From positions 55,169,081 to 55,233,080 of the forward strand of contig CM061228.1 of NCBI GenBank assembly GCA_030844895.1: a stretch of DNA of 64,000 bases, in the 5' to 3' direction. Below are positions 1 to 10,054 of the stretch, in pieces (positions within the stretch are counted from its first letter, which is position 1; each line of letters opens with the position of its first letter). Made by a program: the position numbers and the translations under genes. Below the pieces are notes generated by a model that saw only the letters and a list, made by a program, of their open reading frames with translations, searched no databases and was not told the DNA's origin. This DNA comes from Ambrosia x helenae. Taxonomy: Eukaryota; Streptophyta; Magnoliopsida; Asterales; Asteraceae.

Positions 1-198
1 CTGCAAAATTAGGCTTAAAATGATGAGCAATGATCAGGGAACAAATCAAGGGAACATAAAATGCACGAGCAACAAGGTCTGGTTATGATGCAATTTTTGA
101 AAAAATTTGTGAATGAGGGATTCGAAGGTGACAGGCTTATTTATAGGGGTCCACTTTCGCCCGTATGAAATGGTCGAATGTGGGTTAAGTCCACATTC

Positions 199-303
199 GC
201 CCCTAGTTAAAGACCCGAATGTGAAACTGCTCCACCTTCGCCCCTATTTAAAGACCCGAATGTGAAACTGCTCCACCTTCGCCCCTATTTAAAGACCCGA
301 AGG
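199..303. repeat. 41-bp tandem repeat, about 2.5 copies
   Basis: Units start at about 199, 240 and 281. Each contains CCCCTA(T/G)TTAAAGACCCGAA followed by a CACCTTCG half-motif. The unit is built of one forward and one reverse copy of the TTCGCCC motif, so the duplication also multiplies the motif array. Confidence 0.85.
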
Positions 304-1640
304 TGGATTGTGTACCCGGAAGTGGAAATTACACCCGGAAGTGGAAATTCCACATTCGTCCATTTGCAAACCGGTCGAATGAAATGATTTTTCCACATTC
401 GACCCATTTAAGGGGCGAATGTGAAATGGAAAAATCTGAAAATTTCGCCAAATCACGAATTCGAATCCCGTTCAATATTTTTCAATCCGTTAAACTTCCA
501 AAACTCAAATTTTTACATGTTGAATGTTACAAAGTCCAGATGGTGTTATCAAATCTCAGAAATTGACCATCAAGCATCCCCGGATATCAAAAATAAAGCA
601 GAAATGCAAATCTTTTGGATTTTCTGAAATTTTTATCAAAACACACCTAAAATCTTTTTGGATTTTGTAAGTTTTTGACAATAAAAGTAAAATGCAACAA
701 AGTAAAATGCATCAAATTAAATGAAAGCAATAAACATTTTGTGATTTCCGGTAAGAGGATCATATCAGTTTTCTGAGAAATCTAAACACAGCGTTGATCT
801 GTTTCAATATTATCATTAGAAACAATATGTGACACGGCAATTGCTGATATTGTTGTCCACATAAGCTCACATGCAGACAATTACGCAATGCTTTAAAATG
901 ATACGAATTAGATGTATTAGACTAACACATTGTGGTTCCCACACACACGACATACTCCCGTATCAAGAAGTAATTTGCACAAAGACTCATTGTAAAGCGT
1001 GATTATGCTTTCGTCGTCTGTAATTGTACAAGATATAATGCATAGAGGTATACAGGTCAGCAAATTAATGCAGCAAAGCAACATATGCACTATACCAGGT
1101 TGAGGACTGATATTAATCATGATTTGCATCAATGATCAATACGATATTATAAATAATCTTTGATCATCATATAACATGGAAAGTTCCTCAATTCGGTAAC
1201 TTTAGGTTTTGGCATAAAGCTCTTTTATAAAGACATCCTGTCTGATCTAGGTCCGTAATGACTTACAGCAGAAGATCAGAAAGGCTATCCCCAGACAACT
1301 AATAACATAACGACCCTAAACCTCCGAGTTTTGTACAAACACCCTATCAAACGAAATTACGGTACTAAGACCATATGCCTATGAGGTGTTCATCCACAAA
1401 CGCGTAGTTTGTTATGTTTGTATCACTAATGCACGCAATATATAGTCTACGAAGCCTATCAGCATATCACACGTAATCAACATACGTCTCACTAAAACTA
1501 TACAATTCTTTAGCCTGTGTCAGATCCCCACTGATGTACTATCATTTCCTCTTTTTATCCAGGAAATCATTTTGGGTTTTTCTAATTTTTAGGTATTTTG
1601 AAAATTTTTCAATGTTTTTGGTTTTTCTTGATAAAATGAA

Positions 1641-1653
1641 TCCCCCTAAAATA
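1641..1653 (-). promoter_or_regulatory. internal PPT-like box downstream of Sire-1 pol
   Basis: Plus strand reads TCCCCCTAAAATA, i.e. TTTTAGGGGGA on the element strand. The same box lies at the same place in Sire-2 (31041) and near the ORF3 start in Sire-2, Sire-3 and the nested insertion. Multiple PPTs are a known Sirevirus trait. Confidence 0.55.
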
Positions 1654-1891
1654 AAGAACATATATTTTTTTTTTTAATTTTCTGAAAAGCAAAAACAAAA
1701 ATTTGAAAGAAACAATCCACTTGAAAGCATCAACTTCTTTGAAGATTAAACAACCCCCTCGAAAGCATCAACTTCTTTGAGGATTATGATAGTAAAGAGA
1801 AATTCCCAATTAGCAAAGAGAAATTCCCAATTAGCAAAAATTTAAAACTAAAACGAAAAAAAAAACGAAAAATGATAAACCGAGGAGCCGA

Positions 1892-3823
1892 TTAGTCCTG
1901 TTTTTCCTTTATATTGTTTACTTTCAAAAGATATTCAAAGCGGGATCTGTCAAAAGCTTTTGTAAACAAATCTGCACGTTGGTAATCAGTATGGATTTTG
2001 ACCATGTCAATCAATTCCTTAGCATAACAGTCACGGATAAAATGATATTTAATCCGGATATGTTTAGCTTTAGAATGATTTTCAGTATTTTTAGTTAATG
2101 CAATTGCGGCTTCGTTGTCACAGTGTATAGGGGTTTTAAGAAACTGCAAACCGTAATCGACCATCTGTTGTTGGATCCAGAGCACTTGCGAACAGCAACT
2201 CGAGGCTGAAATGTACTCGGCTTCACATGTAGACAGTGCGACGGAAGTCTGTTTCTTGCATTGCCAGGTAATTAACCTGCTCCCTAAAAACTGGCAACCG
2301 GCTGTTGTAGATTTGCTGTCTTTGTCACAGCCGCCCCAATCTGCATCACTAAAAGCAATAAAATCAAAATCATCATCATTAGGGTACCAAAGTCCTTTTG
2401 ATGGACAACCCTTCAGATATCGAAGGATACGCTTGACCGCCGTCAGATGACTTTGTTTCGGCTTCGATTGGTAGCGAGCACAGAGACACGTTGCATACAT
2501 AATATCTGGTCGAGACGCTGTCAAATACATCAGAGATCCGATGATTGCTCTGTATGTAAATGGGTCTGTCAGCTCCCCCTTAGCGTCCACTCTAATCCCG
2601 TGATTGGGTTGAATCGGGGTATCCATCGGCTTAGAGTCCTCCATCTGGAATCGGCTCAAGATGTCGGCTACATATTTTGTCTGGTGAATGAAGATCCCAT
2701 CGGGTCTTTGATCCACCTGTAAGCCAAGGAAAAACTGCATTTCCCCCATAGCGCTCATTTCGAACTTCTCCTGCATAACAGTTTCAAATTCCCTGCACAA
2801 GAGTTCGTTAGTTGAACCAAATATAATATCATCAACGTAAATCTGTACTAGAAGCAAGTCATCTCCCGTCTTCTTCGTAAAGAGGGTGCAATCGACGAGG
2901 CCGCGCTTGAATCCTTTGGAGATGAGATATGTACTTAGCTCCTCGTACCACTGTCTTGGAGCCTGGTGCAAACCATATAAAGCTTTGTTCAGCACGTAGA
3001 CCTTGTCCCGGTGGATTGGGTCCTCAAAGCCTGGTGGCTGCCCGACATAAACCTCCTCCTTGACTTTACCATACAGAAATGCGCTCTTGACGTCCATTTG
3101 ATAGACTTTGAATTTTTTATACGAAGCAAACGCAAGGAACATCCGAATAGCTTCCATTCGTGCTACTGGTGCATAGATTTCGTTGTAGTCAATTCCCTCG
3201 ATTTGATGGAAACCCTGCACAACCAATCTGGCTTTGTTCCTTACAATAACTCCACGATCATCCTTTTTGCACTTAAACACCCACTTAGTGCCAATTTTCT
3301 TTCTTCCCGGCGGCAAATCTGTGAGCGTCCAGACTCCCAATTTCTGAAATTGCAATAACTCTTCCTGCATTGCCTCAACCCAGGCATCTTCATTCAAAGC
3401 GTCTTTGTATGTCCTTGGCTCTACCTGCGACACATAACATGCAAACGACCAATCATTTTGGCTACCAGATTTCTGAATTTTGGCATACAATGCTAAAGCA
3501 CCAAAACTCTCTGGTGAATTAACGCTTTTAAGCTGACCTCTGGTCATCACTCCACTACCAGGATCACCGATCACTTGCTCCAGCGGGTGAATACGATGAA
3601 TCCGAGATTCCGGATTAACAGGTACAATCACTCCCGTCTGAGCAGTCAAATTCTCTACAGCATCCTGATCATGACCCGTGTTAGATGATGAAGCAACATC
3701 TGGATTTGAAGTTGGGTTCACAGTTTGCTCTTCTAAATCTTCTGCATTTTCAAGAACAACTTCTTCAAATTGTTCATCTTCAGATTCTGAAGTGTCTAAT
3801 GAAGTTGAAGCTTCTTGAAACAA
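1892..3823 (-). CDS. pol: Sire-1 pol, 3' part: reverse transcriptase and RNase H
   Basis: Reverse transcribes the element RNA and degrades it inside the virus-like particle. In this 643-residue frame the N-terminal 130 residues are an acidic linker. The RT follows at about 160-400, with the first catalytic aspartate in MDVKSAFL (residue 244) and the YVDD box at 329-332. RNase H has its acidic residues at 493 (SDADWGG), 534 (CEAEY) and 569 (CDNEAA). It ends GAC TAA at 1892. The frame is offset from the protease/integrase frame; an indel in the C-run near 3880 explains this, because translation of the other frame there matches Sire-2 up to that point. RT and RNase H motifs are intact. Confidence 0.95.
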   Translation of the reverse strand: MFQEASTSLDTSESEDEQFEEVVLENAEDLEEQTVNPTSNPDVASSSNTGHDQDAVENLTAQTGVIVPVNPESRIHRIHPLEQVIGDPGSGVMTRGQLKSVNSPESFGALALYAKIQKSGSQNDWSFACYVSQVEPRTYKDALNEDAWVEAMQEELLQFQKLGVWTLTDLPPGRKKIGTKWVFKCKKDDRGVIVRNKARLVVQGFHQIEGIDYNEIYAPVARMEAIRMFLAFASYKKFKVYQMDVKSAFLYGKVKEEVYVGQPPGFEDPIHRDKVYVLNKALYGLHQAPRQWYEELSTYLISKGFKRGLVDCTLFTKKTGDDLLLVQIYVDDIIFGSTNELLCREFETVMQEKFEMSAMGEMQFFLGLQVDQRPDGIFIHQTKYVADILSRFQMEDSKPMDTPIQPNHGIRVDAKGELTDPFTYRAIIGSLMYLTASRPDIMYATCLCARYQSKPKQSHLTAVKRILRYLKGCPSKGLWYPNDDDFDFIAFSDADWGGCDKDSKSTTAGCQFLGSRLITWQCKKQTSVALSTCEAEYISASSCCSQVLWIQQQMVDYGLQFLKTPIHCDNEAAIALTKNTENHSKAKHIRIKYHFIRDCYAKELIDMVKIHTDYQRADLFTKAFDRSRFEYLLKVNNIKEKQD

Positions 3824-5343
3824 CTCTTCTTCTTGTGTAGGAGCACTGGTATCACTAGAAGCTGGTGGGGGTTTACGGTGATTGGACGCATCAATGGTGA
3901 AGTTGCCGCGTTTTCACACTCATAAAGTAATCTAATCACAGCTTCTTCAACCAAGCTATCTAGGTTGAATGATTCAAAGAAATCTTTGTAATCAAACATC
4001 CAATCAGGGCCCGTGCCTTGCAAATTTTGAGTGTAACGTTGAACTTCCACATTAGCCCAATCCTCCACTTGACGAGTTCTCTTGTTGAAGACCCGTTTGA
4101 GCGGGGTTGCATATCCAACAAAATATCCCTCCTCAGCTTTAGGACTAAACTTCTCGCTTGGATTCAACATCGTGCATGGCGCCCCAAATGGTTCTAGATA
4201 CTCTAAATTGGGCTTTCGTCGGTGTAACAGCTCATAAGATGTTTTTCCAAACTTCTTCACTGTCAAAACCCGATTTAATGTATAGTTTGCTGCATAAATC
4301 GCCTCATTCCAGAACATTACTGGAAGATTTGAGTCAGCGAGCATTGTTCTTGCAGCCTCAATCAGAGTCCTATTCTTTCTTTCAGCAACACCGTTCTGTT
4401 GCGGGGTATACGGAGCTGAATATTCATGATGAATTCCTTTGCTTTCACAAAGTTCATCCATCTTTGCATTTTTAAACTCCGTCCCGTTGTCACTCCTGAT
4501 TCTTTTAATCTTCAAATTGTAGATATTCTCCAGCCGAGTGAACAGAACTTGTAAGTTGGTAAAGGTGTCGCTTTTGTTCTTCAAACACATCACCCATGAG
4601 AATCGTGAATAGTCATCAGTGACAACTAAACAATAAAGCTCTCCAAGATGACTTTTGCGCTTGACCGGTCCAAATAGGTCCATGTGCAATCGCTCAAGCG
4701 GCATCTCAACAGAGTTAATTTTCTTCACTTTATGGGACTGTTTGTGTTGTTTTTCTTTCATGCAGCTCACACACTTGTCGTTCAGATGGAAATGTTTCAC
4801 GTTTACTCCATCGACAAGTCCATTTCTCACTAACTGATTCATTTTCCTCAGATGAATGTGCCCCATTCTTCGGTGCCACATTATCGATTCTTTTTCGGTC
4901 GCCTTGGATAGAAAGCATGTTATCTGTCCCTGTGGTGTCATTGCCTTGGACATATCAAGAATATAAAGATTGTTGACTCGAGGTGCCATCAACATAACCC
5001 ACTCCTTTGGAATCTTGAAGCCCGGTTTGAGGATATAGCAGGATTTGTCATCAAAATGCACAGAAAATTGTTTATCGCATATTTGACTGACGCTCAACAA
5101 ATTATAGTCTATCTGCTTGACATAAGAAATCCGCTCGAAAGTCACAATCCCGTTACTCACGCTTCCTTCCATCGTGATATAACCTCCTTTATTACCCGCA
5201 AACGCAACATATCCTCCATTAATATTCTTCACATCAAACAGCAACGCCAAATCCCCCGTCATGTGGCCTGAAGCTCCACTATCAACAATCCAGAGACTGC
5301 TAATAGGGCCAACTGAAGCTCCCTGCACACAAAAAGTAAACAT
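3796..5343 (-). CDS. pol: Sire-1 pol, 5' part: aspartic protease and integrase
   Basis: Protease processes the polyprotein and integrase inserts the cDNA. The protease active site is DSGAS at residues 21-25. The integrase zinc site is H157, H162, C191, C194, followed by the catalytic core D222 (MDLFG), D285 (SDNGTEF) and E321 (VAERKNR), the D,D-35-E spacing. The copia C-terminal part continues to about residue 490, where the frame is lost at a C-run. The ATG used as start is directly after the gag stop, in the same frame; codon 8 follows a possible 3' splice site (CAG|GGAGCT), so the real N-terminus may be GASVG, not MFTF. Confidence 0.93.
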   Translation of the reverse strand: MFTFCVQGASVGPISSLWIVDSGASGHMTGDLALLFDVKNINGGYVAFAGNKGGYITMEGSVSNGIVTFERISYVKQIDYNLLSVSQICDKQFSVHFDDKSCYILKPGFKIPKEWVMLMAPRVNNLYILDMSKAMTPQGQITCFLSKATEKESIMWHRRMGHIHLRKMNQLVRNGLVDGVNVKHFHLNDKCVSCMKEKQHKQSHKVKKINSVEMPLERLHMDLFGPVKRKSHLGELYCLVVTDDYSRFSWVMCLKNKSDTFTNLQVLFTRLENIYNLKIKRIRSDNGTEFKNAKMDELCESKGIHHEYSAPYTPQQNGVAERKNRTLIEAARTMLADSNLPVMFWNEAIYAANYTLNRVLTVKKFGKTSYELLHRRKPNLEYLEPFGAPCTMLNPSEKFSPKAEEGYFVGYATPLKRVFNKRTRQVEDWANVEVQRYTQNLQGTGPDWMFDYKDFFESFNLDSLVEEAVIRLLYECENAATSPLMRPITVNPHQLLVIPVLLHKKKSCFKKLQLH

Positions 5344-5346
5344 TTA
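5322..5346 (-). promoter_or_regulatory. gag/pol junction: stop codon and possible 3' splice site (Sire-1)
   Basis: On the element strand gag ends AAC TAA ATG, then a T-rich stretch leads to TGTGCAG|GGAGCTTCAG. The AG lies at 5323-5324 and the exon would start at 5322. The T-rich tract plus CAG|G fits a plant 3' splice site. In Sire-1 the two genes are in the same frame, so stop read-through is the alternative, as proposed for some Sireviruses. Confidence 0.45.
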
Positions 5347-8300
5347 GTTCTTTCGGGGGACCCAAGCCTGAGTCTTGGGCCTTTGAACTTTGGCTTTCAA
5401 AGAAACATCCTCAACAACTTTTTCAACAACTTTTTGTTTTGAATCAATCGTTTTCTGATTTTTCAAAACAAATTCATTTTTATCACTCACCTTTGAAGTA
5501 GAAGCTCCTGGAGTACCATTAGGTGTCCAAGATTGTTCAGACCTTTTGAGAATACGAATTTGAAATTTTGGTTTCTCAATAGGTTTCTGAACATTGTTAC
5601 TAAAAGTAACTTTCTTAGCAACCTTATCTGAATTAACAGACTTAGGTCCAACAGTTGACTTGACAATTGGTTTTTGTGGAACCTTTTGTCTATCAGCTGT
5701 TGTGTTCACCACTGGTTTTCTCCAAGATTGTTCCATTGCAATCCGATTCCTTCGATCATAATGAAATGGACGGTTGTTCCTCATTTGAAAATTGTTTTGA
5801 TTATGAAAATGTTGTTGTTGAGGAACAGTCCGTCTATGCGGTGGGACATAATGATCAATCGGCTTTTTCATGGAATTCTTAACCTCAACTTCATGTCTCT
5901 TGTGCCTTACATATGGACACTGAGCAAGTAAATGCCCACGTTCTCCACATTTAAAGCATTTTCTATATTCCTCAAACACATAATGAGCATTTGGTGAAGC
6001 AAATGATCTTACAGGAAATTGATCATTATATTGTTGATTTCTTAAACTCTCAGGAAGTGGTCCTTTCGAGTAAGAAGGTTCATGAAAACCATTTGCTTTA
6101 TCATCTGGTCGAATGAACTCAGTGACATGAATTTTTGGCTCTTGAGGAACTTCTGAAAACAGTTTCTTTAAGATTTCTGGTGGAATTTCATTGGTTCTCT
6201 CATGTTTTGGAAACCATATTGTGCTTTCTTGCCAGATTTTATCAAGTTTAGAATAGTTAACGTTTTTAATCGGAAATTCCTCATCAGCAATGATTTTATC
6301 AGATCCTTCCATCCGATAAAACACCTTTACAGGTTTGTCACTTGGTTCATTCAGCTCATTCTTTTCAACCACATTCTTAACATCATTCTTTTTCTTAACA
6401 TCAATCTTTTCAGACTTCTTATCACGATTAGCATTTGCCATCGGATGAACATGATCAGATGGTGACACTGGTTCAGTAGTAATGATGTGATTTTCTTTTG
6501 GAATCTCACATTCATTAACAGATTTATCACTACCAGTATCATCATTTTCTGAGTCTGAACTATCACTCTCAGCATAAACACCCTCATTGTTCAAGCCCAA
6601 AATCGGTCTCACATCGGAATATGGATCACCAATACTCGAGGTATTAGATTCCATTTCTGATGATGAGTCTGATTTCACCGAACTCTCCGGTATAACTTGG
6701 TGATAGTTATGGTTTTCAAAAAGAACCGGAGATGGTACAGACTTGTAATTGGTGGTGTTATCATCAATGATATGATCCACGACATAAGCAACATTCTTAT
6801 AACTTTCCAGTTTCTTGTTAACATTTTCAGCAAAGCATTTAATGGCAGCCATTTCCAACTTGGTGTTTTCAATTTCATTGATATAGTTGTTTATGGCCAA
6901 TTGTTTCAATGACAAAGTATTTTTCAAGTCGGAAATATCCTTTTTATAGCCATCTAATACTTTGTTAAAAGCATTTAACTCTTTGCGAGTAGATTGACAG
7001 TTTTGAATAGCACTATCTCGTGAAATTCGGAGTTGTTTATTCTCCTCTGTCAATCTATCACAAGTTCCCCAGTATTTATCACTCATAACATCAGTGCTAG
7101 ATTCAGAACTTACAGGTTTTGGCGGTTCGGTCATGGCCATCAAAGCAAAATGAGCTTCCTTTCCAGTGAAAAACTTTGAATAGTCGATCTTGGTGAAAGC
7201 ATCATCAGCTATGCACGACTTCCTCGTCATCAAAAAGTCAGCTTCTGCCAGCAACTGGTCAATATCATCATCCAAAGAATCAACACTTCCCTCTGTGTCT
7301 GATTCGCTCTCAGAATCTGAATACACCGATCTACTCTCTTCGGGAACATCAGAAACTGAATCAATCACCATCCCAGAAATCTTCTCCTCAGCCTTAACCT
7401 CAACAGGTTCACTCTCCACTTCCATCTCAGTCTCAGAATCATCACTTTCACTCTCCTCAGTTTCTTTCTTCTCATCAACTCCCACCGACTCTTCCATATC
7501 AACCTGATAAGCAACACAAGCCACATTCCCACCAGTAGTCACTTCCTCAACTCCTATTTGCATACCCGACCAGTCAAACCTCTCATCCTGTTGAGTCACC
7601 AAAGCTTGGTTCTGACTCGCATTCTGTTGAGTCTCAGTAGGTGTAGTGATAGGTACAACTGTTCGGTTTGGGTGATTAGGAGATTGGTTTTGAATCTGGT
7701 GTTGAGTGTTTGGTTGTCTGTTTTGGTTGTTAAAGTTTCGGTTTTGGTAGTTGTTGTTATTTTGATAAGAAACTTGGTTTTGTTGACGGTTCTGGTAGTT
7801 TGCATTGAAAGGGTTTCGATTACCTTGTTTAGGTGGCTGGGTGCATTCCCTTTTGAAGTGTCCTTTTTCTCCACAATTAAAACATGTAACCTTCTCTTTG
7901 TTGAAACCATAGGTTGTGTTGGGAGAAGTTGCTAAATCAGTCCTTCCAGTTTTCTCGATGAACTCTGTTGCTCTCCTCATTATACTCGCAAAAGCCCATT
8001 GAATGTCAATGAGTTCCATCTCTTCCTTGTCTATCTGTGCGTAGTCTTCGTTGGTTAAGTTGTTGTTCCCAATCTGACTAGCAACCAACCCATTGTAGGA
8101 TGAAACCATTGCTGAGACTAATGCAATGTGTTGCTGAGCAACCTCCACAGTCACATTTCCCAAGTTTGATGTATCTAAAACCACTGGTTGTTTATGTTGA
8201 GTAACTTGGTTTGCTGGTTGTTGTGTTTGGTTAGCGGTGTAAAAACTAGCTTGTTGCATTGGAGAGATTGGTGAAATGTAGGAAGTATATTGTGGTGGTG

Positions 8301-9372
8301 TGTATGATGGTTGTGAGTAGGAATTGTATTGTTGTGGTGTGTAGTTGGTGGTTGGTTTTGATGAATCCATGACATTGGAAATACATGCAACATGTGGTGC
8401 AACGCTTCCAGAGCTCGAGTTTCCAGCTGAAACTGAAGTTCCTCCAAAATACAGACTTGGATTCTGAGGAATCTGTGACCTCCTAGCTTTCCTCCTGTCC
8501 TCCAGCTCTTTGTTCTCTAGCTTTTCAATAAACTCTGAAATGGTCCAAAATTGATAAGCATCCTTCTCTCTAAGTACCTCCACATGCTGATCCCACTGTG
8601 GTGGTAAAGCATCTGCAAACTTATCCACCTGCTTAGTCATTGGAATCTGTACACCATAGCTAGACAATTCAGACAATAAATGCATATATCTCGGAGTTAG
8701 TTCTTTCAAAGTTTCATTATTAATAAAAGAAAAATTATCAAACTCTTTGACTAATTCCTCCATTCTCAGACTCCTGGTCTTCTCGTTACCATCATGCTTC
8801 CTCTTCAGCTTATCCCAAAGCTGCTTTGACGTAGTACATGTCCCAAACTGATGCAACAGATCACTTGTGATTGCCTGTGTCAGTTGAGAGAACGCCTTCT
8901 TCTCCACCACGTATTTCTTCTTTTCATCCTCAGTCAAGCTCTCTAGAGGAATCAACTCACCGGTATTCTCCAGAATCGGTGCTGTGTATCCTTTCACAAT
9001 CATGCTCCATGCCTCAGCTCCTTCAACTCCCATGCCTTCCAGATGGATCTTGAACATGGTGTGCCACTGGTTATACTCTTGCATATCCATGAGCTTCGGT
9101 GGCCGAGTTCCACTACCTGTAGACAAATCCTTAATCAAGGTAGAAATAGCATTAGTGGTTTGAGTATTTACCGCCGCTGCAGCTACTCCCCAGTAATCTG
9201 ATTGTAGTGCCGGATGTGCTACATTCTGAGGCATCGTGCTCGTTGTTGTCATGTAGTTAAGTGGTTGTGAGGATTGAGTGTTCGTCTTTTGCGCTGCCAC
9301 TGTCCATGGGTCCATTGTCTGCTGTTGTGGTTGTGTTGGTGCTGATCCCGAAGTAGTTTGAAAACGCCACAT
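5344..9372 (-). CDS. gag: Sire-1 gag, 1342 residues, two zinc knuckles and coiled coil
   Basis: Structural protein of the virus-like particle. Residues 1-90 are Gln/Thr/Ser-rich. About 92-300 is the copia gag core (UBN2/retrotran_gag_2 type), with YNQWHTMFKIHLEGM and the QLWDKLKRKHDG helix. A CCHC knuckle is at C497-C500-H505-C510, followed by an Asn/Gln-rich stretch, an acidic Ser/Glu/Asp region (about 630-710), a coiled coil (about 772-860) and a second CCHC knuckle at C1139-C1142-H1147-C1152. The C-terminus is basic. It is much longer than a typical copia gag, as in Sireviruses. Start is the first ATG after the leader, MWRF; Sire-2 has MWNF at the same place. Uninterrupted. Confidence 0.93.
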   Translation of the reverse strand: MWRFQTTSGSAPTQPQQQTMDPWTVAAQKTNTQSSQPLNYMTTTSTMPQNVAHPALQSDYWGVAAAAVNTQTTNAISTLIKDLSTGSGTRPPKLMDMQEYNQWHTMFKIHLEGMGVEGAEAWSMIVKGYTAPILENTGELIPLESLTEDEKKKYVVEKKAFSQLTQAITSDLLHQFGTCTTSKQLWDKLKRKHDGNEKTRSLRMEELVKEFDNFSFINNETLKELTPRYMHLLSELSSYGVQIPMTKQVDKFADALPPQWDQHVEVLREKDAYQFWTISEFIEKLENKELEDRRKARRSQIPQNPSLYFGGTSVSAGNSSSGSVAPHVACISNVMDSSKPTTNYTPQQYNSYSQPSYTPPQYTSYISPISPMQQASFYTANQTQQPANQVTQHKQPVVLDTSNLGNVTVEVAQQHIALVSAMVSSYNGLVASQIGNNNLTNEDYAQIDKEEMELIDIQWAFASIMRRATEFIEKTGRTDLATSPNTTYGFNKEKVTCFNCGEKGHFKRECTQPPKQGNRNPFNANYQNRQQNQVSYQNNNNYQNRNFNNQNRQPNTQHQIQNQSPNHPNRTVVPITTPTETQQNASQNQALVTQQDERFDWSGMQIGVEEVTTGGNVACVAYQVDMEESVGVDEKKETEESESDDSETEMEVESEPVEVKAEEKISGMVIDSVSDVPEESRSVYSDSESESDTEGSVDSLDDDIDQLLAEADFLMTRKSCIADDAFTKIDYSKFFTGKEAHFALMAMTEPPKPVSSESSTDVMSDKYWGTCDRLTEENKQLRISRDSAIQNCQSTRKELNAFNKVLDGYKKDISDLKNTLSLKQLAINNYINEIENTKLEMAAIKCFAENVNKKLESYKNVAYVVDHIIDDNTTNYKSVPSPVLFENHNYHQVIPESSVKSDSSSEMESNTSSIGDPYSDVRPILGLNNEGVYAESDSSDSENDDTGSDKSVNECEIPKENHIITTEPVSPSDHVHPMANANRDKKSEKIDVKKKNDVKNVVEKNELNEPSDKPVKVFYRMEGSDKIIADEEFPIKNVNYSKLDKIWQESTIWFPKHERTNEIPPEILKKLFSEVPQEPKIHVTEFIRPDDKANGFHEPSYSKGPLPESLRNQQYNDQFPVRSFASPNAHYVFEEYRKCFKCGERGHLLAQCPYVRHKRHEVEVKNSMKKPIDHYVPPHRRTVPQQQHFHNQNNFQMRNNRPFHYDRRNRIAMEQSWRKPVVNTTADRQKVPQKPIVKSTVGPKSVNSDKVAKKVTFSNNVQKPIEKPKFQIRILKRSEQSWTPNGTPGASTSKVSDKNEFVLKNQKTIDSKQKVVEKVVEDVSLKAKVQRPKTQAWVPRKN

Positions 9373-10039
9373 GATTACAATCTGAAAATCTTAACACTTA
9401 GAAAAATTTTTTCAGCAAAAATCCTAGGTTCGCCCGAAATACAGTACGTTCGTCCAAAATCTTCTTAATTCGTCCAAACTATCTCAGATTCGTCCAAAAT
9501 TTTTCACTTTCGTCCCTTCTGTTCTACTTTCGTCCAAACAGTAACTCCCGAATGTGAAAATGACCAGAATGTAAATCAAACTAACACACTTTCCACGTTC
9601 GCCCGAAATGAAAACGGTCGAATGTGGGAATTACCACCCGAAAGTGAAAAATTCTAAACAGATTTTCAGGTTCGTCCACTCAAAAACTCAGGTTCGCCCA
9701 CTTTTATGCACTTTCGACCACAACTCTCAGTCCAGGTTCCAGGTTCGCCCAAAACTAGCAGATCTCATTTTTGAAAAACGGTTATTGTTTGAAAAACGGT
9801 TATTTTGATCTCAGATTTTCAAAAGTTCATTGATTTGAATGATCTCAATCAGGTTATGTTTCGGAATTGATTTGGAACAACTTTAAGTCTTGGAAAACTT
9901 GAATTCGACCACAAATTCACCTTTAAATCGATCAAAAACTAAGTTTTTAAGAGTTTTTGTAAAAACAGATGATTTTATGTCAAAAACATGTCCAAATCAG
10001 CTCTGATCTTATCAAATTTGTTGTTGTATGATCCTCTAG
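9373..10039 (-). other. Sire-1 untranslated leader between PBS and gag
   Basis: Non-coding. The gag-proximal half (about 9425-9750) carries about 15 copies of the TTCG(C/T)CC motif or its complement. The PBS-proximal half is A/T-rich. Sire-2 (38754-39371) has the same arrangement. It is a plausible site for a splice donor, packaging signal or dimerisation element, but I could not identify any of these. Confidence 0.7.
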
Positions 10040-10051
10040 GCTCTGATACCA
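10040..10051 (-). other. primer-binding site of Sire-1
   Basis: Element strand TGGTATCAGAGC, complementary to the 3' end of plant initiator tRNA-Met. It lies three bases from the LTR end (…CACA), as expected for minus-strand priming. Confidence 0.92.
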
Positions 10052-10054
10052 CTT

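Larger units (their letters stand above)
1..1891 (-). other. Sire-1 non-coding spacer between pol and ORF3
   Basis: No coding potential. About 125-430 is dense in the TTCGCCC/GGGCGAA motif. About 735-1560 is strongly similar to the matching spacers of Sire-2 (about 30145-30965) and Sire-3 (about 60140-60955). The part next to pol is A/T-rich and holds a PPT-like box. It probably contains 3' cis signals and may act as an intron for ORF3 expression (inference). Confidence 0.75.

Noticed and set aside
125..430. Regularly spaced short repeats as a CRISPR-like array
   Set aside because: Plant retrotransposon context, both orientations, irregular spacing, no spacer-repeat structure.
10040..10051. 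GCTCTGATACCA boxes as part of a tRNA gene
   Set aside because: Only 12 bases of tRNA complement, always a few bases from an LTR end; these are primer-binding sites.
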